Of a stretch of DNA of 64,000 nt, positions 56,473 through 64,000 are shown in pieces. The position numbers and the translations under genes are program-made. The stretch comes from Odoribacter laneus YIT 12061 (GTDB taxonomy: Bacteria > Bacteroidota > Bacteroidia > Bacteroidales > Marinifilaceae), in assembly GCF_000243215.1 (NCBI RefSeq), contig NZ_JH594596.1, forward strand, positions 1,958,892 to 2,022,891. The letters are read 5' to 3'. Under the pieces are notes generated by a model. The model worked only from the letters and a program-made list of their open reading frames with translations, was not told the origin of the DNA and did no database searches. How positions within the stretch are numbered: position 1 is the stretch's first letter; the number at the start of each line of letters is the position of its first letter.

Positions 56473-56863
56473 AAATACAATTTTACCAGATTAAAGTTCA
56501 AACAGGACAAAGGGATATGCTTTCGTTACCAAACAGGACCAAAGACATAGGCACCCACTTGCACTCCCTCTCCCCCATCAAATCTATTTACAATTCCAGA
56601 CATTTACATATCGTCTGCTACAAAAATAATTATAAAAATCTACATGTACTTTTCTAAGCAAACCAGCCCAAAAGGAAATAATGCACCAGAGGGACGGACC
56701 TTTTTGGCGAAAAAGACCAATTACCCTTATCATAAACCTTTTCTAAATTTCCCGGAAAAAATAATGCAAAAATTACACATTAAGGCACGTCCCTAGTGTG
56801 TAAAATGACAAAGAATTTTGATTGATCCGAAAATGATTATTTTCCCCGGCTCCGGGAGATATT
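56473..56863. other. Gene-free region upstream of the recombinase
   Basis: It holds no gene. A 7-bp inverted repeat (ttacaca 56773-56779 / tgtgtaa 56797-56803) and two caaacaggac(a/c)aa-like stretches near 56500-56540 are the only structures seen. They could be recombinase sites. Confidence 0.3.
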
Positions 56864-56887
56864 AAAAAAACCGCTGTAATACAGCGG
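56864..56887 (-). terminator. Terminator after tRNA-Gln
   Basis: CCGCTGT/ACAGCGG with a 3-nt loop, followed by seven T on the minus strand. Confidence 0.85.
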
Positions 56888-56915
56888 CTCGTAGGAAATT
56901 TAACGAACATAAAAG

Positions 56916-56986
56916 TTGTCCCACCAGGATTCGAACCTGGACTGACAGAACCAAAATCTGCTGTGCTACCATTACACAATGGGACA
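56916..56986 (-). tRNA. tRNA-Gln(TTG)
   Basis: 71 nt: acceptor TGTCCCA/TGGGACA, anticodon TTG in TTTTGGT, and T-arm GGTTCGAATCC. CCA is not encoded. Confidence 0.95.
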
Positions 56987-57082
56987 ATCATTTTGTCAAA
57001 GACGGTGCAAATGTAAAACTTTTTCTATTTACAGCAAAAAAAAGCACAAAAATTCAATCAAAATAATTATTTTCGTCCTTCG

Positions 57083-57090
57083 TAATTTTG
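57083..57090 (+). promoter_or_regulatory. -7 box of the DUF2723 gene
   Basis: TAATTTTG fits TAnnTTTG, 80 nt upstream of the ATG at 57170. Confidence 0.4.
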
Positions 57091-57169
57091 GTAGAGAGTT
57101 TTCAAGAAAAACCAAAATTTATATTATGTAAGGGAAAACAATTTGAATTATAAAATCAACTTATTGCAA

Positions 57170-60100
57170 ATGTATAAAATTAAAAATCATCCTCATTTAA
57201 GTTTTCAGCTTGTAAACAATATCGCAGGTTGGATTACATTTGTCATCGCCAGTATCACTTATATTCTTACAGTGGAACCGACTGCAAGTTTATGGGACTG
57301 CGGTGAATTCATCACGACCTCGGTGGGGTTACAGGTAGGACATCCTCCCGGAGCTCCTTTATTTATGATTATATCCCGCCTGTTTGCGATCTTCGCGCCC
57401 AGTCCGGAAAAGCAATCTGTAATGATTAATTATATGTCCGCTCTGGCCTCTGGTTTTACTATCCTTTTCCTTTTCTGGACAATCAGCCATCTGGCTCGAA
57501 AACTAATATTGAAAAAAGGAGAAGAATGTACAATGGGACAACTTTTGGCAATCATGGGCGCTTCTTTGATCGGGGCACTCACTTATACTTTTACAGATAC
57601 ATTTTGGTTTTCGGCTGTAGAAGGAGAAGTTTACGCTCTCTCGTCTCTGTTTACGGCTGTCGTTTTCTGGGCCATTCTGAAATGGGAAAATATTGCTTTT
57701 GAGCCTTATGCCAATCGGTGGCTGGTCTTAATTGCCTATCTGATTGGTCTTTCCATAGGGGTTCACTTACTGAATCTGTTGGCTATACCCGCTATTGTAT
57801 TTGTATATTATTTCAAAAAATATACCCCTACCCGGGAAGGAATTATTAAAACCGGGATTTTGTCAATCATTATACTGGGATTCGTCAATTTCCTGCTTAT
57901 TCCGGGAGTTATAAAAATTGCCGGCTGGTTTGAACTTTTGTTTGTAAATAGTATGAAACTACCGTTTAATACAGGGGTTATTATTTATGCGCTTTTATTA
58001 ATTGTCGGTTTGACATTCGGTATTCGCTATACGCTGAAAAAACAAAAAACAGTATTGAATACCATTTTCACCTGTTTTATCGTAATAATGATCGGTTACT
58101 CCTCCTATGCAATGGTGGTTATCCGCTCCATTAGCAATCCGCCGATCGATGAAAACAGTCCGGACAATGTATTTGCCCTCTTATCTTACCTGAACCGGGA
58201 TCAGTACGGAGAAAATCCTCTGCTCTACGGTCAGTATTACAATGCACCTCTTGTTGCCATTGAAGACGGAGCTCCGGTTTATTACCAAAATAAAAAGACC
58301 GGACAATACGACAAAATACGCTATCAGTCGAAATACGAATACGATAGTCGTTTTTGTACTGTATTTCCCCGTATGTACAGCAATCAACGTCCCTATTTTG
58401 CACAGGAATACGAAGCCTGGGGAGGAAAACCCTCAGGTCCGGTATATTACGTAAACAATGAACCCATTCAAAAACCCAGTTTTGCAAACAACCTGAGGTA
58501 TTTCTTTTCTTACCAATTAGGCCATATGTATTGGCGATATTTTATGTGGAATTTTTCCGGTCGCCAGAACGATATTCAAGGATATGGAGATATACGTTAC
58601 GGTAACTGGATCACAGGTATTAAATTTCTGGATGAGTTGCGACTCGGCAATCAATCGGATATTCCCGATACGTTAAAAGCCGAAAAAGCGTTGAATAAAT
58701 ATTATATGCTGCCCTTTTTACTGGGCTTATTGGGTATGTTTTATCAATATCGGAAAGGAAAGGGAGGCAAGCAAGATTTTTGGGTAGTGATGCTGTTATT
58801 TATTATGACCGGTATTGCCATTATTGTTTTCTTAAATCAGACTCCGCGGGAACCGCGGGAACGGGATTATGCCTATGCGGGTTCTTTCTACGCCTATGCG
58901 ATCTGGATCGGATTGGGCGTACTGGCTCTCTGGGAATTGGCGAAAAAGTATATGAAACCTGCCGGAGCAGCAGTTTTAGTCAGTGCGATTTGCCTGGTAG
59001 CGGTTCCTGTCAATATGGCTGCACAAAACTGGGACGATCACAACCGGAGCGGACGATATGCTACAATCGCTCATGCCAAAAACTACTTGAACTCCTGTGC
59101 CCCCAATGCAATTCTCTTTACTTACGGAGACAATGACACTTTTCCGCTGTGGTATGCGCAGGAAGTGGAAGGCGTCAGAAGAGATATTCGCATTGTAAAT
59201 CTGAGCCTTTTAGCCGGTGGATGGTATATCGACCAGATTGCCCGGAAAGCTTATGAAGGAGAACCGGTACCGATTTCTCTCACCAACGATCAATACCATG
59301 AAGGAGTGCGGGATTGGGTGGTTATACAAGAACAGATCAAGTCGGCTAATATGAAAGATGTCATGTCATTTGTCGGCAGTGACAATATGAATACCAAGCT
59401 GAAAACTACTTCCGACGAAGTATTGGATTACATTCCGACCCGTAATGTCTACTTTCCTGTCGATTCGGCAAAAGTGATCGCTAACGGAACTGTAAAAGCA
59501 AAAGATGCCGATAAAATTGTTAAACAATTGGATATAAACCTCAAAGGGAATGCATTAAATAAATCCCAACTAATGGTGTTAGATATCCTGGCCACCAACA
59601 ATTGGGAACGTCCCATTTATTTCGGAATTGGTATGGGTCCAGACAGCTATATGGGATTTGAAAAATATTTCCAACTAGAAGGAGCCGCTTATCGGGTAGT
59701 ACCCATTGAAACGAATCCGGAAAACTATTACGATTACGGCAGAATTGATTCCGACATTTTATATGACAATGTCATGAATAAATTCGAATGGGGAAATATT
59801 AAAGACCCGAAGGTAAATATCGACTATTTCCACGACAATACCATAGCTGTCATGAAATACAGATATACCTTTTTACGCCTGGCAGAAACCTTAGCGCAAG
59901 AAGGTAAAAACGAACAGGCCATTGCCGCATTGGACAAGAGTCTGGAAGAAATACCCTTGTATCAGGTGCCTGCCGACAACAGCCTATTGAATTATATTCC
60001 TCTCTATTACAATTTAGGGGAAACAGAAAAGGCAAATGCCCTGGCAAAAGAGTTGGCCGTCAATAATTACCAGACGTTGAAATATATCCATTCCCTGGCA

Positions 60101-60313
60101 CCGGAAGACGTGCAAAGAGGAGATATTATGCAGGACGAAAAGCTCAGTATGAATGTCATCCGCTTCCTATTGGCTTATATTACTCAGGCAGGCCAAACAG
60201 AGCTGGCTCAGGAAATAAGCAATATGGTGGAAAGTATTTACAATCCGACTGCTGTTCACCCTTATCGGCCGGAAGTACAAAAAAAGATAGATACCAGTGG
60301 ATCGCAATCCTAA
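57170..60313 (+). CDS. DUF2723 membrane protein, O-mannosyltransferase-like
   Basis: Starting at the ATG at 57170 (MYKIKNHPHLSF), the protein is about 1047 aa. The DUF2723 signature is near the N-terminus: YILTVEPTASLWDCGEFITTSVGLQVGHPPGAPLF, with D and E residues like those of GT-C enzymes. About a dozen TM helices, the NQTPREPRERDYAYAGSFYAYAIW region, a soluble domain (FTYGDNDTFPLWYAQEVEGVRRD) and C-terminal TPR-like helices follow. Human TMEM260 of this family transfers mannose to protein. In Bacteroidales a role in periplasmic protein or lipid glycosylation is likely. The sugar donor and acceptor are unknown. The TTG at 57143 is rejected as start. Confidence 0.85.
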   Translation: MYKIKNHPHLSFQLVNNIAGWITFVIASITYILTVEPTASLWDCGEFITTSVGLQVGHPPGAPLFMIISRLFAIFAPSPEKQSVMINYMSALASGFTILFLFWTISHLARKLILKKGEECTMGQLLAIMGASLIGALTYTFTDTFWFSAVEGEVYALSSLFTAVVFWAILKWENIAFEPYANRWLVLIAYLIGLSIGVHLLNLLAIPAIVFVYYFKKYTPTREGIIKTGILSIIILGFVNFLLIPGVIKIAGWFELLFVNSMKLPFNTGVIIYALLLIVGLTFGIRYTLKKQKTVLNTIFTCFIVIMIGYSSYAMVVIRSISNPPIDENSPDNVFALLSYLNRDQYGENPLLYGQYYNAPLVAIEDGAPVYYQNKKTGQYDKIRYQSKYEYDSRFCTVFPRMYSNQRPYFAQEYEAWGGKPSGPVYYVNNEPIQKPSFANNLRYFFSYQLGHMYWRYFMWNFSGRQNDIQGYGDIRYGNWITGIKFLDELRLGNQSDIPDTLKAEKALNKYYMLPFLLGLLGMFYQYRKGKGGKQDFWVVMLLFIMTGIAIIVFLNQTPREPRERDYAYAGSFYAYAIWIGLGVLALWELAKKYMKPAGAAVLVSAICLVAVPVNMAAQNWDDHNRSGRYATIAHAKNYLNSCAPNAILFTYGDNDTFPLWYAQEVEGVRRDIRIVNLSLLAGGWYIDQIARKAYEGEPVPISLTNDQYHEGVRDWVVIQEQIKSANMKDVMSFVGSDNMNTKLKTTSDEVLDYIPTRNVYFPVDSAKVIANGTVKAKDADKIVKQLDINLKGNALNKSQLMVLDILATNNWERPIYFGIGMGPDSYMGFEKYFQLEGAAYRVVPIETNPENYYDYGRIDSDILYDNVMNKFEWGNIKDPKVNIDYFHDNTIAVMKYRYTFLRLAETLAQEGKNEQAIAALDKSLEEIPLYQVPADNSLLNYIPLYYNLGETEKANALAKELAVNNYQTLKYIHSLAPEDVQRGDIMQDEKLSMNVIRFLLAYITQAGQTELAQEISNMVESIYNPTAVHPYRPEVQKKIDTSGSQS

Positions 60314-60495
60314 AAAATAAATTCATTAACAACGCGTCTTTCCTGATTTCTTTTATCAGGAAGGATGTGCTGTTAAACAATTTCCGGAAGAAACAGGAAA
60401 GACTCAAAAAATTCTATAGCTATTTGTCTGTTCAAGTTCTTGAATTTTTTGATTATATAAAAATTTATAGCTGACATTAATTATATAATTATCAC

Positions 60496-61612
60496 ATGAT
60501 TACAATAGATCATATAAAAGAGTTAAAAGAACGTGGTGACGCTCTGAGGAGGTATCTTTGACGTCGACCATAAAAAAATCCAATTAGAAGAAGCAGAATT
60601 ACGTACTCAGGCGCCGGAGTTTTGGAACAACCCCAAAGAGGCGGAAAGTGTAATGAAAACGGTACGGGAATTAAAAAAATGGATAAGCGGTTGCGAAGAA
60701 ATTTCCCGGGCTGTAGATGATCTCGAAGTCCTTTTTGACTTTGCCAAAGAGGAAGAAGCTTCCGAAGAAGAAGTAGAAAAACAATATCAAACCGCCCTTC
60801 ATCTTATTGAAGATCTGGAACTAAAAAATATGCTGCGTCAGGAAGCCGATTCCATGAGTTGCGTATTAAAAATCAATTCCGGGGCCGGAGGAACTGAAAG
60901 TCAGGACTGGGCTTCCATGTTAATGCGTATGTACATGCGCTGGGCAGAAGCCAACGATTACAAAATCACGGTCAGCAACTTGCAGGATGGAGATGAAGCC
61001 GGTATAAAAACGGTCACAATCGAAGTCGAAGGAGATTATGCATACGGCTATCTGAAAGGCGAAAACGGAGTTCATCGTTTGGTAAGGGTATCTCCCTTTA
61101 ACGCACAGGGGAAGCGGATGACTTCCTTTGCATCAGTATTTGTGACACCTTTGGTGGACGATAGTATAGAGGTCGAAATTAACCAAGCGGACATTTCTTG
61201 GGATACCTTCCGTTCCGGAGGAGCCGGAGGGCAAAACGTAAACAAAGTAGAGACTGGGGTTCGGTTAAGATACAATTACAAAGATCCCGATACAGGAGAA
61301 ACCCGGGAAATTCTGATTGAAAATACAGAAACCCGTTCTCAGTTGGACAATCGTCAAAATGCTCTGCGTCTTTTACGTTCCATGTTATACGATATGGCAT
61401 TGCAGAGGAGACTGGCAGAACAACATAAAATAGAGAGTAATAAAAAGAAAATCGAATGGGGCTCTCAGATACGCAGTTATGTTTTTGACGACCGAAGGGT
61501 AAAAGATCACCGGACCAATTATCAGACTTCTAATGTACAAGCCGTGATGGACGGAGATATCAATGATTTTATCAAAGCTTATCTCATGGAATTCGGAGGT
61601 AGTGAAAATTAA
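60496..61612 (+). CDS. prfB: Peptide chain release factor 2 with programmed +1 frameshift
   Basis: ATG at 60496 begins MITIDHIKELKERGDALRRYL, then TGA at 60559. Translation must slip +1 at CTT TGA C to go on as DVDHKKIQLEEAELR to the stop at 61612, giving 371 aa. An internal AGGAGG (60547-60552) sits at the right spacing for the slip. The SPF codon-recognition motif (RVSPFNAQG) and GGQ (SGGAGGQNVNK) are present. RF2 ends translation at UGA and UAA; the frameshift lets RF2 level control its own synthesis. The frame starting at 60653 is only the second part. Confidence 0.97.
60547..60562 (+). promoter_or_regulatory. RF2 programmed frameshift site
   Basis: AGGAGG followed by TAT CTT TGA C, the standard RF2 recoding signal: an internal Shine-Dalgarno 3 nt before the slippery CTT and a UGA stop with a weak C context. 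Confidence 0.97.
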
Positions 61613-61708
61613 AAAAGACCCATCGCCAAGAAAGGTCGTAAAATAACCGTCCAATTTAGGAATCAAGATTAGAATTCCCTTTAGGAATATTCGCAAATAA
61701 CAAAGCTT

Positions 61709-61742
61709 AACCGAACTAATTCATTGCATTTAGTTCGGTTTT
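61709..61742 (+). terminator. Terminator after prfB
   Basis: AACCGAACTAA / TTAGTTCGGTT with a 10-nt loop, followed by TTTT, about 100 nt after the prfB stop. Confidence 0.75.
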
Positions 61743-61834
61743 ATACTTGTTGAGTATTCCTCCAAAATAAGGTTTGAGAACCGAAACGGAGGATATTCCA
61801 AGAATAGAAATTTAGATTTAAGCAGGATGTGAGA

Positions 61835-61893
61835 AACACCATTTGTCCGCCAACCTTAGACAGGCTTTACCTCACTCAAAGGAGGAAGTTTTA
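61835..61893. repeat. Partial copy of the palindromic element
   Basis: aaacaccatttgtccgcc (18 nt) is identical to 32534-32551 and aaaggaggaagtttt (15 nt) to 32578-32592, with similar sequence and the same spacing between them. It lies in the otherwise gene-free gap 61743-61913. Confidence 0.7.
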
Positions 61894-61913
61894 GTGCTCA
61901 AGCCGGTTCCGCT

Positions 61914-62612
61914 TTATTTATTTTGTGGCATCAACAAAACTCCATTCAGTTTATCTCTGGGAATATAGACTTGTGCATATCCACAGGAATAAGGGCCTAA
62001 TACATATTGGGGATAAGTAAAACAAATAGCTTTAGGCGTAATATTCAGGGCGGTAAACCCATTGGTCAAAGTCGGCTTTTCCGTAAAACAACCTCCTTCA
62101 TTTTTAAAATTTTCCGCCAATAGATTATTAATTTCAATCCTTTGCTTAAAATCTAATATTTCCTGAGGCGATACAAAAGCCTGCTTTTTCATATTGTAGT
62201 TCAGCGCATAAAAATCGGTCATTCCATGAGCTCCTCCTGTAAAAGAATAAGCAGATAAACGTATACTGATATAATCTTCATTTGCCAGAAATACGGTATC
62301 CCTTATATACAATTCATAATTGTATACAGGTCGGTTAGCGGTATCTGTTGCAAAAGCAGCAAAAAAAGTATCAGCTTGCGTCTTTACGTTATTTTGTAAA
62401 CTATCGATCAAATATTGAACTTTTGCATTCACTACTCTACAAGCTTTTTCCGCTTCAGCATTCGTTGAGGAAAAATAAGTCTTTTCCACATTGATGTCCC
62501 AATTCCGGGTCTGATCGACATACTTATCTGTTTTTGTATCAATCTTTGTTTGTTGTTTGCAGCTTCCCAAAAGCCCCAGTAATCCGAATAATATACAATA
62601 AATCGTTTTCAT
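61914..62612 (-). CDS. DUF3298-type lipoprotein
   Basis: The 232-aa protein has lipobox LLGSCKQQ and a C-terminal domain of DUF3298 (RsiV-like) type: DYISIRLSAYSFTGGAHGMT, NYNMKKQAFVSPQEIL and ICFTYPQYVLGPYSCGYAQVYIP. The family lies in the envelope and some members are anti-sigma-like, but no sigma gene is near and no TM anchor replaces the lipid. Function is unknown. It is separated from pdxT by 46 nt on the same strand. Confidence 0.75.
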   Translation of the reverse strand: MKTIYCILFGLLGLLGSCKQQTKIDTKTDKYVDQTRNWDINVEKTYFSSTNAEAEKACRVVNAKVQYLIDSLQNNVKTQADTFFAAFATDTANRPVYNYELYIRDTVFLANEDYISIRLSAYSFTGGAHGMTDFYALNYNMKKQAFVSPQEILDFKQRIEINNLLAENFKNEGGCFTEKPTLTNGFTALNITPKAICFTYPQYVLGPYSCGYAQVYIPRDKLNGVLLMPQNK

Positions 62613-62658
62613 CCTTTTTCTTTTTTAAAAAGATTATACGAACCTTTTACTGAAAGGT

Positions 62659-63228
62659 TCAATTTTGGCACATATTCACAAAATAACGATGAAAAGCAGA
62701 ATCTTCTGTTAATTCGGGATGAAAAGAAGTAACCAACATATTCTGTTGCCGAGCTGCCACAATATTTCCGTTCAGGCAACACATTACTTTTACTTGCTCT
62801 CCGACTTCTTCAATATAAGGAGCCCGGATAAAGACAAGGGGAATCGGTTCTTTACTTACTTCAGGAATGAGCACCCGGGTATCAAAGCTATCAATCTGGG
62901 TACCATAAGCATTTCTTCTCACGGCAATATCCATAACAGCCAAATGGGCAGTGCTATCATTTACCAACTTCTTGGCCAATAAAATCATTCCGGCACATGT
63001 GCCCCATACCGGAAATCCCGCTTCAATTTTTTTACGCAAGGGCTCCATCATTCCTGTCCGTATTAATAATTTACCGATTGTCGTACTTTCTCCTCCCGGC
63101 AAAATTATTCCGTCCAGCTCTTCCAATTGTTCTGTATAACGTACGTCGACAGCCTCATGTCCGAGCGTACGTATATGTTGTTCATGTTCTAAAAATGCTC
63201 CTTGAAATCCTAATATTCCTATTTTCAT
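62659..63228 (-). CDS. pdxT: Pyridoxal 5'-phosphate synthase glutaminase subunit
   Basis: Starting at MKIGILGFQGAFLEHEQH (63228, after GAGAGGATAAAT), the 189-aa protein shows GIILPGGESTTIGKLL, the nucleophile Cys in WGTCAGMILLAKK and the His-Glu pair in SFHPELTED. PdxT releases ammonia from glutamine and passes it to PdxS, which builds PLP directly. It follows pdxS by 41 nt that contain a full terminator-like hairpin. Confidence 0.95.
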   Translation of the reverse strand: MKIGILGFQGAFLEHEQHIRTLGHEAVDVRYTEQLEELDGIILPGGESTTIGKLLIRTGMMEPLRKKIEAGFPVWGTCAGMILLAKKLVNDSTAHLAVMDIAVRRNAYGTQIDSFDTRVLIPEVSKEPIPLVFIRAPYIEEVGEQVKVMCCLNGNIVAARQQNMLVTSFHPELTEDSAFHRYFVNMCQN

Positions 63229-63245
63229 ATTTATCCTCTCATTAA

Positions 63246-63271
63246 AAAAAGAGTGCCGAAGCACTCTTTTT
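63246..63271 (-). terminator. Terminator-like hairpin between pdxS and pdxT
   Basis: An 11-bp perfect stem (AAAAAGAGTGC/GCACTCTTTTT) closes a UUCG loop (GTGC-TTCG-GCAC) and is followed by T's on the minus strand. It starts at the pdxS stop and could lower pdxT expression relative to pdxS. Confidence 0.7.
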
Positions 63272-64000
63272 ACCATCCTCTTTCAGCATATTTATCTTCG
63301 AGTGTCTTTATTTCCAAACCAGACATGGCTTCTCCCAGATTCTCAGATAGTTCAGCCAGTTTTACGGGATCGTTAAAATAAGTAACAGCCTGTACAATAG
63401 CCCTTGCTCTCTTTTCCGGATCTCCGGATTTGAAAATACCGGAACCGACAAATACACCTTCGGACCCTAATTGCATCATCAATGCAGCATCCGCAGGAGT
63501 AGCAATACCACCGGCAGCAAAATTGACTACAGGCAATTTTCCATTTTCATGCACATATTGAATCAACTCGTAGGGAGCGCCGAATTCCTTTGCCAAACTC
63601 ATCAATTCCTCTGCCGGAGCATTTTTTACTCTCCGCATTTGGTCCGTAATCTGACGCATATGGGTCACAGCTTCTACCACATTTCCGGTACCGGCTTCGC
63701 CTTTCGTACGAATCATAGCAGCCCCTTCCCCAATCCGTCGCAAAGCTTCTCCTAAATTTCTGGCTCCACAGACAAAAGGCACTTTAAAAGCCGTTTTTTC
63801 CACATGATACAGCTCATCTGCCGGCGTCAAAACTTCACTCTCATCAATAAAATCAATTCCTATCGCCTCCAATATCTGTGCTTCTACAAAATGTCCGATC
63901 CTCACTTTAGCCATCACCGGAATAGAAACCGATTTTTGTATCTCTTTGATCATCTGCGGATCCGACATTCTGGCTACACCTCCGTCCCGACGGATATCTG
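63270..64000 (-). CDS. pdxS: Pyridoxal 5'-phosphate synthase PLP-forming subunit (5' partial)
   Basis: The frame runs to the right window edge: [20 protein letters not shown] is read before the ATG at 63968, so the start is outside the window. The TIM-barrel shows [20 protein letters not shown] with the first catalytic lysine, [45 protein letters not shown] with the second, and [19 protein letters not shown]. PdxS makes PLP from ribose 5-phosphate, glyceraldehyde 3-phosphate and ammonia from PdxT. Confidence 0.96.
   Translation of the reverse strand, partial: DIRRDGGVARMSDPQMIKEIQKSVSIPVMAKVRIGHFVEAQILEAIGIDFIDESEVLTPADELYHVEKTAFKVPFVCGARNLGEALRRIGEGAAMIRTKGEAGTGNVVEAVTHMRQITDQMRRVKNAPAEELMSLAKEFGAPYELIQYVHENGKLPVVNFAAGGIATPADAALMMQLGSEGVFVGSGIFKSGDPEKRARAIVQAVTYFNDPVKLAELSENLGEAMSGLEIKTLEDKYAERGW

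Noticed and set aside
60653-61612. prfB starting at ATG 60653
   Set aside because: The N-terminal part and the RF2 frameshift signal lie upstream; the true start is 60496.

Overview
The window is a stretch of a Bacteroidales-type chromosome. The evidence is a SusC/SusD pair, two TamL-type lipoprotein outer-membrane assembly proteins next to a TamB, Mfa/FimA-like fimbrillins, AGE-type ManNAc epimerase, Bacteroidota promoters (TAnnTTTG -7 boxes) and RteA/RteC remnants typical of Bacteroidales conjugative transposons. Base composition and gene content would fit an Odoribacteraceae-like gut anaerobe, but the genus cannot be fixed from the sequence alone.

Layout. (1) 1-3594: sialic-acid use, a kelch-mutarotase/sodium-symporter fusion (5' end outside the window) followed 2 nt later by an N-acylglucosamine 2-epimerase. 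(2) about 3846-20022: a mosaic foreign island at the 3' end of tRNA-Ser(GGA). The 3' tRNA sequence is partly repeated at the far end, a 20-nt repeat lies inside both ends, and an integrase fragment sits next to the tRNA. Inside are an AT-rich sce7726-type nuclease cassette, a broken YhcG (DUF1016) nuclease, a decayed RteA/RteC region with a lipoprotein peptide deformylase, and a seven-gene fimbrial operon. A membrane-bound LuxR-type regulator is divergent from the operon, and a (TG)29 tract lies in the intergenic region between them. (3) 20208-42002: envelope biogenesis and glycan use. Genes are tamL-tamB, SusC/SusD, a NarL-type two-component system, a second TamL, an SpoU-type RNA methyltransferase, an outer-membrane barrel, and a GH89 alpha-N-acetylglucosaminidase next to a heparan-alpha-glucosaminide acetyltransferase homologue. 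A 532-bp nested inverted-repeat element lies upstream of SusC. (4) 42440-50830: a SAM riboswitch followed by three anaerobic homocysteine-synthesis genes (DUF39, NIL-ferredoxin, UPF0280), then metH, metF and a TSUP transporter, all on one strand: a complete sulfide-to-methionine route. (5) 51005-64000: a GH3 glycosidase, small unknown genes, two tRNA-Leu genes, an orphan tyrosine recombinase, tRNA-Gln, a DUF2723 glycosyltransferase-like protein, prfB with its programmed frameshift, a DUF3298 lipoprotein, and pdxT/pdxS (pdxS cut by the window edge).

The most notable items are the fimbrial locus with the long dinucleotide repeat, the exported-type peptide deformylase joined to an RteA-like kinase, the riboswitch-linked homocysteine/methionine operon and the uncharacterised palindromic intergenic element. 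No CRISPR array or rRNA gene was seen.
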